In this document: piece after piece, positions 24,581 through 33,561 of the stretch
How positions within the stretch are numbered: the stretch's first letter is position 1
Layout of the letters: each line of letters opens with the position of its first letter
Notes under the pieces: generated by a model
Database searches by the model: none
Told to the model about the DNA's origin: nothing
What the model saw: the letters and a program-made list of their open reading frames with translations, nothing else
Origin: Planctomycetota bacterium
GTDB taxonomy: Bacteria; Planctomycetota; Planctomycetia; Gemmatales; Gemmataceae
Assembly: GCA_016177925.1 (NCBI GenBank)
Contig: JACOUH010000179.1
Coordinates: forward strand, 1-44,336
Length of the DNA stretch: 44,336 nucleotides
Direction: 5' to 3'
Made by a program: the position numbers and the translations under genes

Positions 24581-26725
24581 ATGCGACGAGAGCAACAGGC
24601 CCGAGAGCAAGGAGCGGACCCTGACACAGGCACGATCAATGTCGATTCCAGTGAACCTCGGCCGGCGCTACTCGGTCCCTTGCTGTTGTACTTGACCCTC
24701 GCGACGGTCGTAATGCTCCCCTTGTGCTGGGAGTGGAAGCGTGATGCCGTGTGCGGGGACTGGGGCGCTCATACGTGTGGGATTCTCGAATACCGCGCAG
24801 CGATGGCGGAAGGGCAGTTTCCTGCCCGGGTCGCCCCGACCATGCAGGGCGGCATCCGCTACGCCCTGCCCCAGTTTTACGGTCAATTCCCCTATGCCGT
24901 GGCCGCGCTCCTGCACGCAACCGGGCCGGATGTGTGGTGGGCGTGCCGGCTCGTCGTGCTCCTCAGCATCACCCTGGCCGGGTTTTTCCTCTACCGCTCC
25001 GCCCACGCCCTGACCGGGAGGCACTACCCTTCGCTGATCGCGGGGGCCTGCTTCGTCTGCGGCCCTTACCTGCTGGTTGACATCCACACCCGCTTTGCGT
25101 ATCCCGAAGTCGTCGCCCTCTGCCTGCTGCCTGCCGTCTTCTTCTTCACCCTGCGAGCCCTCACCTCCCGTTCTGCGGGGTACGTCCTTGGGGGTGGTGT
25201 TGCCTGGGGGCTGTTGGCTCTGAGCCACAACATCACCTTTCTCTACGCCTCAGCGTTCTTCGGACTCTATTTCGGTTCGTACTTGCTGGCGGGCCGACAA
25301 CACTTCTGGGGGGCCGCCCGGGTCGGTCTTGTCTACAGCTTGGGCCTGGTGCTGGCGGCCTGGTACATTGTCGCGCACTTTTACGAGGTCCCTTTTCTGA
25401 CAATCAGCTCAGGGGTAGGAACTCCTTTCGGCTCAGCCTACCTCACCCCGTTGACAATCCTCCTGTCTCCCACCATGAGTTCGCCGGCCGGTTCATCGAT
25501 GCGCGGGCTGGGGCTTCAGGTCGGCTGGCCCGTTTTGGCTGCGTTTGGGGTGACCGCGTGTTCCTTGTTCGGGCGTTCGTGTGTCCGACACCTGAACCGT
25601 CCGGCAATGGTCCGCCTGTTGGTCCTGTTCAGTGTCGCCTTTTTGATCGCCTGGGCCCCGATTGACTTCTGGGCGTACCTCCCGACTGCCTTTCAGTACG
25701 CCCAATTCCCGTATCGGATGCTGATTTACACCCTGCTCTGGGGCTCCGTTCTCGGAGCGTTCGCTCTGGCCCTGGTCTTCGACCAGGGGATGATGAGGCA
25801 GCACGCCGCCGGTTTCCTCTTCATCTTGTTGTTGAGTGTGGTCACCTACCTGCCTGTGCAGGCGAAGATCCCGTCGGCGGCTCTCGATGCCGCACAGAAT
25901 GTGCGAAGATACGACAGCGACGATTACGCGCCGTGGTCGCACCCGCTCGCCCGGTCGACTTATGTGCGGGAGGACGAGAACCTGGCAGGACGCGGCTACT
26001 GGAAAGCTGGCTGGGATCGGTACTGGTCGGAAAACCGTGGCTACCTTCCCCCTCTGCTACCGGGGGATGTCCTGTCCCTGGAGGGTCGTGTCCTCCCGGT
26101 AGCCGGTCCAGGCGCTTGCCTCACGCTAAGCGTACCCTCCCAGTCGCTGCAGAAGCGACTGCCCCTCGGTCCCTTTGCGATGGAGCTTCCCATCGCGCAG
26201 AGTACGGGAGGCAAGCCGGCGCCGATCGTCGTGCAAGTGAAATCGACTGCGGAAGCCCAGCCGGTCCAGCCTCCCCCCGGTCCCCTGCTGGAATTCACCC
26301 GCATCCGGTTGCACCGACCTGTCGCCCCGGGCTCGCCACGTCTCCTTCTCTCCGCCGACGAGGTGTTGGCCAGGACCGCCCGAGGGAAAAAGACGGTGTG
26401 CCGCGTCCGCACTGCCGCGCCGACGCTCGTGCAGCTGCCCCTTCTCTATTACCGGCACATGCTGGAGATGCGAGACAACGGCAAGGCGGTGCGCTACGGA
26501 AACCTGGGCCGTTTCGTCGCCGTCGAGTTGGGGCCTGGGACCCATACAATCCAGGTCCGGTTCATCGGCGTCCGCTGGGCGAACTGGGTAAGCGCGGCGG
26601 GCTGGCTCGGGGTACTGGCGGCTGGCCTCGTCCTGGCCGTCCGCCGGCTGCGCCGCGGCCGGGGCCAGGCAGCGCCTTCGGCGAACCCGGACTCCGCCGA
26701 GAACCGGCTGCTCTGTGCGGCGTGA
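24581..26725 (+). CDS. Large polytopic membrane protein (YfhO / GT-C-like)
   Basis: 714 residues. About 12 hydrophobic helices from residue 30 to 440, then a soluble C-terminal domain (about 450-680) and a last hydrophobic helix near 670-690. Just after the first helix comes VCGDWGAHTCGILEYR (58-73), with an Asp-Trp-x-x-His reminiscent of YfhO-type and 6-pyruvoyl-tetrahydropterin-synthase-related membrane proteins, both GT-C-like. This suggests transfer of a sugar from a lipid carrier outside the membrane, but no activity is proved. ATG 24581 has AGGAGG six bases upstream. Confidence 0.8.
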   Translation: MRREQQAREQGADPDTGTINVDSSEPRPALLGPLLLYLTLATVVMLPLCWEWKRDAVCGDWGAHTCGILEYRAAMAEGQFPARVAPTMQGGIRYALPQFYGQFPYAVAALLHATGPDVWWACRLVVLLSITLAGFFLYRSAHALTGRHYPSLIAGACFVCGPYLLVDIHTRFAYPEVVALCLLPAVFFFTLRALTSRSAGYVLGGGVAWGLLALSHNITFLYASAFFGLYFGSYLLAGRQHFWGAARVGLVYSLGLVLAAWYIVAHFYEVPFLTISSGVGTPFGSAYLTPLTILLSPTMSSPAGSSMRGLGLQVGWPVLAAFGVTACSLFGRSCVRHLNRPAMVRLLVLFSVAFLIAWAPIDFWAYLPTAFQYAQFPYRMLIYTLLWGSVLGAFALALVFDQGMMRQHAAGFLFILLLSVVTYLPVQAKIPSAALDAAQNVRRYDSDDYAPWSHPLARSTYVREDENLAGRGYWKAGWDRYWSENRGYLPPLLPGDVLSLEGRVLPVAGPGACLTLSVPSQSLQKRLPLGPFAMELPIAQSTGGKPAPIVVQVKSTAEAQPVQPPPGPLLEFTRIRLHRPVAPGSPRLLLSADEVLARTARGKKTVCRVRTAAPTLVQLPLLYYRHMLEMRDNGKAVRYGNLGRFVAVELGPGTHTIQVRFIGVRWANWVSAAGWLGVLAAGLVLAVRRLRRGRGQAAPSANPDSAENRLLCAA

Positions 26726-26776
26726 CCGGCAACGGGGACCTTCAGCCCCTACTCGCGAACACAAGGGAAGTGACCC

Positions 26777-28987
26777 ATGCGCGAATACTTCTTGGCCCAG
26801 TGTGGCAGCACGCTGCTGGCCCTGCTGGCCCTGGCGGCGGCGGGGGGGTGGGCGCTGGTCGCCTTCCGCAACCGGGAACGGCCTTACCTGTGGCTGGCGG
26901 CCCCGCTGGCCGGTATCGGCACACTGTCGCTCAGCTTGACGCTGCTGTACGACATCTGCCGTCTGCGACTGCCGGCCTCCTTCGCCGTCGCCATGCTCCT
27001 CAACGTGGCGGCGACGGCGGCGGCCCTGTGGCGCGGCCGGCCGTGGCAGTTCCGTCGCCGCGAGTGGGCCCTCGGACTGGCCGCCTTGCTGGGCGTGACG
27101 GCAGCCGGCGTCAAGGTGGTACAGAAGACCGCCATCCGCCAGGGGGAGCCGACCATCCTCATCACCGCGGGGACGGACCAGTTCGGCTACGCCCAGAACG
27201 GCGACTGGATCGTCCGCCACCCGCACGAGGAGCCGGCGATCAGCCCCGACCGGCCGTATGAGAGCTGGATCGCCTGGGGTCACTCGCTCCAGGGCGGCGA
27301 TCCGCGGCGCGGGGCGTACCTGCTCGTCGCCCTGGCGGGGTGGTGTCGCGGGACCACCACCCTCTTCTCGTACGACTTTGCGACGGGCGTCGCCCTTATC
27401 GCTGGCCTGCTCGGGTTCGGGGCGGCCTTTGGCCGGCGCTTCCCCGTGCTGCTGCTACTGCTGGCCGCGGTCGCCGTGTCCGTGTGGCTGCGCAACGCCC
27501 GCACGGGCTTCTTCGGCAAGACCCTCGCCTACCCGGGCGGCGTGCTGCTGGTGTGGCTGCTCATCCAGACCTGGCACAGCGCCAGTGTGCCGCGCGTCCT
27601 GTCGTGCCTGGTCCTGGGCAGCGGCTTCGGCCTGTGTCACAATGTGCTGGCAATCGCCACCTTCGCAAGCCTCCTCTGCGTCGGGGTTGTCCTGGTGAGC
27701 CTCGCCTGCCGGCTGCTGGACCGGCTCGGCGGGAGGGAGCGACCGGAAACGGAGCCGGCGCCGGTCTGGAAGGGTGTCCTGCTCGGCCTGCTGGTCGTGA
27801 TGCCGCTGGGAGTATGCACCTTCTCGGCCGTCCGCACCTACTTCAACCTGCGCCAGTCCAACGACGTGCTGGCGCCGGACTTCATCTTCGCCGAGGCCCT
27901 GGACGTGAACATCAACTGGGAGCCGATGGAGGTGCCCAGTAAGCTTCGGCACACCCTGATCCTGGCCTCGGTGGGGATCACCGCCACGTGCTTGCTGTGG
28001 GCGCTGGCCTGCCGCGCCGTGGTCGCGGCTGGATTGCTGCTCTCGGGAGGAATCCTCCTGGCCGGCTGGTGGTCCGGGCGGTCATGGTCGATGCTGCAGA
28101 CGCAGGGCATCCTCTATCCGCTTACCCTCGCTGGCGTGGCCCTGCTCGCGCAACATCGATCGGTGCGGCGGCTGCTCCCCTTACGCCTGGCGGCCCTGCT
28201 GTTGCTGCTGGCCTTGGCCGGCCTGCGCGGGCCCCAGATGATCGGGACCTGGCGCGAGGCCACCCGCACCAACCACGGCGTGCCGGGGTTCATCGCCCAG
28301 TCCGACATTGCCGCGGTCCTCAATCGCGTCCAGGACGGCGGGGTCGTCGACGTATGCCATCAGGAGCTGTGCCCCTGCCTGGCATTGCTGGCGGAGTTGG
28401 GAGCACGGGACATCCCGGTCCAGTATCGCGGGCTGGCGTGGTCGCACGTCGTCGGCTACCGGCGCTGGGCGCCGCGGTCCTTCCCGAACTGCGGCAAGTA
28501 TCTCATTACTTCCTGGGCCCAAGGCGCGGCCAGTGCATCGAATTCCTCCTGCGCCCTGTGGGCTGTTGTCCGCAACGAGGGAGCCTGGGTGAGCCAGGTC
28601 AAGCCTCCCCTTGGCATGGGCCGTGACGTCCCACACGGCTACCACTTCTGGGTCGGCCGCGACCAGACGGAGATCGAGTTGAGCAACGGCATGGCGGCAC
28701 CGGTCGAGATGGAGTTCGTCGCGTACACGGAGATGCCCGCGGCCCCGACCGATCCGCGCAAGTGTACGTGTACCTGGGAAGTCGCCGGCCAGAAGGGGAA
28801 GCTCGACCTGAAACTGTCGGATCACGAAATCCACATCCCCCTTCGCCTACCGCCCGGCGATCACAAGCTGTCGCTGCGCGTGGAACAGGTGTCGCCCCTG
28901 TGCGGCGACGAAGGGAGAAGACTGCTCCTGAGTCGATTCGGCCTGCGAACGGGCCTGGGTGGGTCCGAGGGGAGTGAGCCCCGGTGA
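26777..28987 (+). CDS. Polytopic membrane protein, first of a tandem paralogous pair
   Basis: 736 residues. About 12 hydrophobic helices in 1-480, then a soluble part to the end. Between the helices, TDQFGYAQNGDW (133-144) places acidic residues before a histidine-containing HPH. The C-terminal domain has ELCPCLALLAEL and a beta-rich end finishing RFGLRTGLG. The family is not recognised. The next gene is a clear paralogue with the same length, and both follow the 714-residue protein, so the three may act together in membrane glycan assembly. This is inference from context. Confidence 0.8.
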   Translation: MREYFLAQCGSTLLALLALAAAGGWALVAFRNRERPYLWLAAPLAGIGTLSLSLTLLYDICRLRLPASFAVAMLLNVAATAAALWRGRPWQFRRREWALGLAALLGVTAAGVKVVQKTAIRQGEPTILITAGTDQFGYAQNGDWIVRHPHEEPAISPDRPYESWIAWGHSLQGGDPRRGAYLLVALAGWCRGTTTLFSYDFATGVALIAGLLGFGAAFGRRFPVLLLLLAAVAVSVWLRNARTGFFGKTLAYPGGVLLVWLLIQTWHSASVPRVLSCLVLGSGFGLCHNVLAIATFASLLCVGVVLVSLACRLLDRLGGRERPETEPAPVWKGVLLGLLVVMPLGVCTFSAVRTYFNLRQSNDVLAPDFIFAEALDVNINWEPMEVPSKLRHTLILASVGITATCLLWALACRAVVAAGLLLSGGILLAGWWSGRSWSMLQTQGILYPLTLAGVALLAQHRSVRRLLPLRLAALLLLLALAGLRGPQMIGTWREATRTNHGVPGFIAQSDIAAVLNRVQDGGVVDVCHQELCPCLALLAELGARDIPVQYRGLAWSHVVGYRRWAPRSFPNCGKYLITSWAQGAASASNSSCALWAVVRNEGAWVSQVKPPLGMGRDVPHGYHFWVGRDQTEIELSNGMAAPVEMEFVAYTEMPAAPTDPRKCTCTWEVAGQKGKLDLKLSDHEIHIPLRLPPGDHKLSLRVEQVSPLCGDEGRRLLLSRFGLRTGLGGSEGSEPR

Positions 28988-29024
28988 CATCGGCGGAGAG
29001 CAAGACATGACTGGAGGTTCGGGA

Positions 29025-31232
29025 ATGTCGCTGGTGAATGGGTACTTCCTGACCCAGTGCGCGAGCACCCTCGCGGCCCTACTGGTGCTGGCGGCGGTCG
29101 GTGGCTGGTCGGTATGGGTGTTCCGCTCCAAGGACCGGCCCTACCTGTGGCTGGCGGCGCCCCTGGCTGGTCTCGGCGTGCTGTCGCTGTCACTGACAGC
29201 CCTGTTTCACGGCTGTCGGCTCAGCTTGCCGTGGGCGTTCGCCGTGGCCCTCGCCGTCAACGTGCCGATCACGCTGACGGCCGTGTGGCGGGGAGGGATG
29301 CCGCGGCGGCGCCCCCGGGACTGGGTCCTTGGCTTGGTGGTCCTTGTCGGCGTGCTTGCCGGTGGTGTTCGGCTGGTCCAGGATTCGGCAATCCGGCAGC
29401 ACGAGCCGACTCTCGTGGTCGTCGGCGGCTCCGACCAATTCGGCTACTCCCACGTCGGCGACTGGCTTCTGCACCATCCGCATCAGATCCCCAAGGGGTC
29501 CCCGGAGCAGCCTTACCAGTGCTGGCCCGAGAACATGCTGACGGACCCGCGTCGCGGGGCGTACCTGCTGGTGGCCCTGGCGGGCTGGTGTCGGGGCACC
29601 ACCACGCTGTTCTCGTTCGACTGGGGCATTGGCGTCGCCCTCATCGCCGGGCTGCTGGGGTTCGCGGCGGCCTTCACCCGGCGTCCCCTGCCGTTGCTGC
29701 TGCTCCTCGTGGCGGCGGCCGTGTCGCTGTGGTTCCGCAACAGCCGCACCGGCTACTTCGGCAAGACACTGACCTACCCGGGCTACCTGCTGCTGACCCA
29801 CCTGTTTATCCAGACGTGGCGGAGGACCACCCTGCCTCGTGTCTGTTGCATCAGTGTACTGGCGACTGGCTTCGGGCTGTGCCTGAGCCCGGTTTCGCTC
29901 CTTGCCCTGTTCGGGATTCTGGGAATGGGGGCAGTAGGCGCTCGCCTGGTGGCACTGGCCCTGGCCTTGGCCCGCCGGGAGGGGTGGCCGGCCGCCGACC
30001 CTGGCCCCCTCTGGAAGGGAGGAGTCCTCTCGGTCGCCTGTCTCGTCCCGCTCTGCCTGATTACCTGGGAATCCCTGCGTGGCTGTCTGAAGCCGTTCGA
30101 GTGGGGCAACCAGATGAAGGTCGAATTCGTCTTTGCCGAGGCGCTGGACGTGAGCGCCAACTGGGAGCCGTGTGACGGGCCGGGGAAAAGCCGGCCGACC
30201 CTCGTCAAAGCGGCCCTAGTCGCTGCCGCGGCCGGCTTCCTGTGGGCAGTCGCCTGCCGTGCGACACTGGCCGCCGGGCTGTTCCTGTGCAGCGGCATCG
30301 TGGCGGGCGCGCTCTTCCCCGGGCGCGCCTGGTCGGTGTATCAGATGCAGGGACTGCTCTACCCCCTGTCGCTGGCCGGCGCCTTGCTGCTCTGGCAGAA
30401 CCAGGCGGTGTGGCGGTCGCCCTCGCTCCGCCTGGCGGGCTGCCTTCTCGTGCTCGTCATGGCCGCCTCGCGCGTCCCCCAACTACAAGGGACGCTGACC
30501 CAGACGACGAAGCTGAAGCCTGGAGTACCGGGCTTCATCGCTCGCTCGCACATCACCGCGGTCGTCGAACGGATCGGCAAGGGCCCCGTCGACCTGTGCC
30601 AGCGGGATGTCTGTGTCTGCCTGGCCGCCCTGGTCGAGCTGGGGGTACACGACATCCCGGTGCATTATCGTCATCCAGCCTGGCAGCTGACGGTTGGCTA
30701 TCGAGGCTGGCCGGCACCGCACTATGCGAAGCCGAGCCGCTACCTGCTGACCGGGTGGAATGATAACCGGCGTCTGCCCCCGGGAACAGTTGTCAATCCC
30801 CTGTGGGCCCTGGTCCCTGCCGAGGATGTCTGGGTCGGCGAGGTCAACCCCCCCCTTGGATTGGGACATGACCCCCAGCGCGGCTACTGCTTCTGGCTGG
30901 GCGGCGAGCGGGCGGAGGTCGAGTTGAGCAACGGTACGACCACCCCGATGGACATCGACTTCGTCGCGAACACGGAGATCCAGGCGGCCACACCCGATCC
31001 CGGCAAGCGCACTCTCGTCTGGGAAATCAGTGGCCAGAAGGGGAAGTTCGAGCTGACGCTCTTGGATCGTGAGGTCCACATTCCTGTGTGTCTGCCACCG
31101 GGGGATCACAAACTGTCGCTGCATGTGGAGCAGACGTCGCCGGGCAAGAGCGGTGAAGGGATGCGACTGCTGATGAGCCGGTTCGGCCTGCGCACCGGCC
31201 TGGGCAGCTTCGAGAGGAGTGAGGCCCCGTGA
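29025..31232 (+). CDS. Polytopic membrane protein, second of the tandem pair
   Basis: 735 residues, aligning end to end with the previous gene: YFLTQCASTLAALL versus YFLAQCGSTLLALL at the start, DQFGYSHVGDW versus DQFGYAQNGDW, and the same RFGLRTGLG ending. Of the two possible starts, ATG 29025 (GGAGG seven bases upstream) is chosen over 29007 because it aligns with the paralogue's start. The HPH motif is kept (HHPHQ). Divergence is spread along the chain, mostly in helices, so this looks like an old tandem duplication with both copies kept. The stop overlaps the next start (GTGA). Confidence 0.8.
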   Translation: MSLVNGYFLTQCASTLAALLVLAAVGGWSVWVFRSKDRPYLWLAAPLAGLGVLSLSLTALFHGCRLSLPWAFAVALAVNVPITLTAVWRGGMPRRRPRDWVLGLVVLVGVLAGGVRLVQDSAIRQHEPTLVVVGGSDQFGYSHVGDWLLHHPHQIPKGSPEQPYQCWPENMLTDPRRGAYLLVALAGWCRGTTTLFSFDWGIGVALIAGLLGFAAAFTRRPLPLLLLLVAAAVSLWFRNSRTGYFGKTLTYPGYLLLTHLFIQTWRRTTLPRVCCISVLATGFGLCLSPVSLLALFGILGMGAVGARLVALALALARREGWPAADPGPLWKGGVLSVACLVPLCLITWESLRGCLKPFEWGNQMKVEFVFAEALDVSANWEPCDGPGKSRPTLVKAALVAAAAGFLWAVACRATLAAGLFLCSGIVAGALFPGRAWSVYQMQGLLYPLSLAGALLLWQNQAVWRSPSLRLAGCLLVLVMAASRVPQLQGTLTQTTKLKPGVPGFIARSHITAVVERIGKGPVDLCQRDVCVCLAALVELGVHDIPVHYRHPAWQLTVGYRGWPAPHYAKPSRYLLTGWNDNRRLPPGTVVNPLWALVPAEDVWVGEVNPPLGLGHDPQRGYCFWLGGERAEVELSNGTTTPMDIDFVANTEIQAATPDPGKRTLVWEISGQKGKFELTLLDREVHIPVCLPPGDHKLSLHVEQTSPGKSGEGMRLLMSRFGLRTGLGSFERSEAP

Positions 31233-32287
31233 CATCGACCCTGTTCGGACAGACGGCGGAGAACCGGGGCGGCCGGCGCGTGCTGCGGACCAGCCTGAAG
31301 GTCGGGCTAAGCCTCGCTCTGCTGGCCTTGCTCGTGTGGCTCGCCCGGCAGGGGAACCTGCCTGCCGCGTTCCGGTCGATCCGTCCTTCGGTGGTCGCCC
31401 TGGCGGCTGGCCTCTACGTGCTGGCGTCCGTCCTCAACGCCTGCCGCTGGCAGTTGCTGCTTCGCCACCAGGGCATCGACGAGTCGTTGCGGGAACTGGG
31501 CACCCTGTACTTCATCGGACAGTTCTGCTCGCTTTTCCTGCCGACGGCGGCAGGGGGCGACGCCGTCCGCGTCTACGAAGTGTCGCGCGGGGGGCGGTCG
31601 CCGTGGCGGGCATTGCTCGCCACCTTGCAGGAGCGACTGATCGGCCTGGGCGTCACGATGAGTGTCGGCTTCGTGGCGGCGCTGTGGTTTCTGTCTCTGC
31701 TGCCGTCACCGCTGCGCTGGCTGATCCTGGCGGTCCAACTGGGTGGCCTGGTGGCGGTCGTGGCCCTGCTCTACCCTGGGCCGGCCGTCCACCTCGTTTG
31801 CCGCCTGGTGCCGGCGCGGGTGGGGCGCCTGGCCGAGGCCCCGTGGGCGGCGCGGCCGCGCGAACTGCTTAGCAGTGTACGAAACCTGCCCCCGCTTGGG
31901 CCGTTGATCGCGGCGCCCCTGCTTGTGCTCGCCCTGGCCTCGTTCGGCATCAACGCGCTGATGTACCAGGCGCTGGGGACCGAGTTGGGCACCGGCGTCG
32001 GGCTGGCGGCCTGGTGCCTGGTGGTTCCCCTTGTGTGGGTGGTGCGCATGCTGCCGGTGTCGTTCAACGGCATCGGCGTCGGTGAGGGAGCGTTCGTCTT
32101 CCTCGCCGGCCTGTTTGGCGTCCCTTCCGACAGCGCCCTGGCCTTGTCGCTGACAATCCTCGGCGTTCAGACGGGCGTCGCCCTGGTTGGCGGGCTGCTG
32201 CTGGCCATTCGTGTCATGCGCGGCCGGCGGGCCTCTCCCGACACGAGCCCGCCGATCGAAACTTGGGAAGCCCGGAAGGCGGCCTGA
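31229..32287 (+). CDS. LPG-synthase-TM / AglD-type polytopic membrane protein
   Basis: 352 residues, about eight membrane helices. The region GTLYFIGQFCSLFLPTAAGGD followed by R (102-125) and PVSFNGIGVGEG near 275 are the usual family signatures of the lysylphosphatidylglycerol synthase transmembrane region, also found in AglD-like proteins of polysaccharide loci. In such loci it is usually thought to act in lipid-carrier handling or flipping; this is by family, not proof. GTG 31229 overlaps the previous stop by four bases, so it is translated with the tandem pair. Confidence 0.85.
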   Translation: MTSTLFGQTAENRGGRRVLRTSLKVGLSLALLALLVWLARQGNLPAAFRSIRPSVVALAAGLYVLASVLNACRWQLLLRHQGIDESLRELGTLYFIGQFCSLFLPTAAGGDAVRVYEVSRGGRSPWRALLATLQERLIGLGVTMSVGFVAALWFLSLLPSPLRWLILAVQLGGLVAVVALLYPGPAVHLVCRLVPARVGRLAEAPWAARPRELLSSVRNLPPLGPLIAAPLLVLALASFGINALMYQALGTELGTGVGLAAWCLVVPLVWVVRMLPVSFNGIGVGEGAFVFLAGLFGVPSDSALALSLTILGVQTGVALVGGLLLAIRVMRGRRASPDTSPPIETWEARKAA

Positions 32288-32292
32288 CAGAC

Positions 32293-32347
32293 TGTGGGGC
32301 AAGTTTCCAACTTGCCCGGTCTGGGCAAGTTGGAAACTTGCCCCACA
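32293..32347. repeat. Perfect nested intergenic hairpin (TGTGGGGCAAGT family)
   Basis: The 25-base arms 32293-32317 and 32323-32347 are perfectly complementary with a five-base loop, and each arm contains the palindrome GGCAAGTTTCCAACTTGCC. It is the same plan as 16754-16814 with a different inner word. It sits between the flippase-like gene and the first MBOAT gene, 11 bases before its ATG. Confidence 0.9.
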
Positions 32348-32358
32348 AGAGAGCGGAC

Positions 32359-33561
32359 ATGCTGTTTTTGACGTACTGGTTCGTACTGTTCGCCTGCGTG
32401 GTGTACCCGCTGTACTGGCTGGTGCCGGTGCGGGCGGTGCGGCTGGCGGTGCTGCTGAGCGCCTGTGCCGTCTTCCACACCCACTTTGCCGGACCGGCCG
32501 GCGTGCTGCCCATCGCCGTGCTGGCGGTGCTGACCTACGCCGCCGGCCTGACCCGCAGTCGCACCTTCTGTTCGCTGGTGATTGCGGCCTGTGTGCTGGC
32601 GTTGGTCTTCTACAAGTACACGACCTTTCTCCTTGTCGAAGTCGTCGGGGCCGTGCGGCTGGAGTGGCGCGATTCCCTCGGCGGGCACCTCCACGACCTG
32701 CTGCCGTCGGCGCCGCCCTTGGCGATCAGCTTTTTTGTCTTCGAGTTCGTGCATTACCTGGCCGATGTCTGCCGTGGCTCGCCGTCGATCAAGAGTCCGC
32801 TGCACTTTGGGGCTTATGCGATCTTCTGGCCGTCGATCGTGGCCGGTCCGGTCAAGCGTTACCAGGACTTCCTCCCCGCTTACAAACGTGGCCTCAAACG
32901 CGTGTGTGCCCATGACGTTGCCGTCGGGCTGGTGCGCGTCGCCGTCGGGCTGGTCAAGAAGGTTGTTGCCGACAATCTGACGGCGTGGTTGACCTACTGG
33001 GGCCCGCACTTCGACAAGCTCGATGTCCTGTGGCGCTGGTACTTTATCGCCTGCCTCAGCACCCGCGTGCTGCTGGACTTCAGCGGCTACAGCGACATGG
33101 CGATAGGTTTCGCGCGGATGCACGGGATCGTGCTGGCGGAGAACTTCCGCTGGCCGTACCTGGCGCGCGACCTGGCCTCGTTCTGGCAACGCTGGCACAT
33201 CTCCTTGAGCACCTGGATTCGTGACTACGTCTACATCCCGCTCGGTGGAAGTCGATGCGGGCCAGTGCGCAAGGCACTCAACGGGCTGGCGGCGTTCGCC
33301 TTGTGCGGCTTCTGGCACGGGGCGAGTTGGAACTGCCTCGCCTGGGGGATCTACAACGGCATCGGCCTGACTATTTGCTCGACGTACCGCAGGCTGCTGG
33401 GGCGGGTGGGGGACGGACTGGCGACCCGGTTCGAGCGCTACCCGCAGGTCGCCTGGGCACTGACGCTGCTCTACGTGGGGATCGGCATGCTGATCTTCTT
33501 CTACCCCGTCGAGCGGTCGCTGCGGATGATGGGGCTCCTTCTGGGAGGGACCGGCTCGTGA
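32359..33561 (+). CDS. MBOAT-family O-acyltransferase, cassette 1 (AlgI-like)
   Basis: 400 residues with about nine to ten helices, near the short end for the AlgI branch of MBOAT enzymes. Conserved sites: SFFVFEFVHYLADV (124-137), VAGPVKRYQDF (161-171), FWQRWHISLSTW (275-286, H280) and the invariant catalytic FWHGASWN (318-325, H320). Such proteins move an acyl group, usually acetyl, across the membrane for transfer to exported polysaccharide, with a partner SGNH-type protein. That partner overlaps it by four bases. ATG 32359 is chosen because the family N-terminus begins here. Confidence 0.92.
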   Translation: MLFLTYWFVLFACVVYPLYWLVPVRAVRLAVLLSACAVFHTHFAGPAGVLPIAVLAVLTYAAGLTRSRTFCSLVIAACVLALVFYKYTTFLLVEVVGAVRLEWRDSLGGHLHDLLPSAPPLAISFFVFEFVHYLADVCRGSPSIKSPLHFGAYAIFWPSIVAGPVKRYQDFLPAYKRGLKRVCAHDVAVGLVRVAVGLVKKVVADNLTAWLTYWGPHFDKLDVLWRWYFIACLSTRVLLDFSGYSDMAIGFARMHGIVLAENFRWPYLARDLASFWQRWHISLSTWIRDYVYIPLGGSRCGPVRKALNGLAAFALCGFWHGASWNCLAWGIYNGIGLTICSTYRRLLGRVGDGLATRFERYPQVAWALTLLYVGIGMLIFFYPVERSLRMMGLLLGGTGS

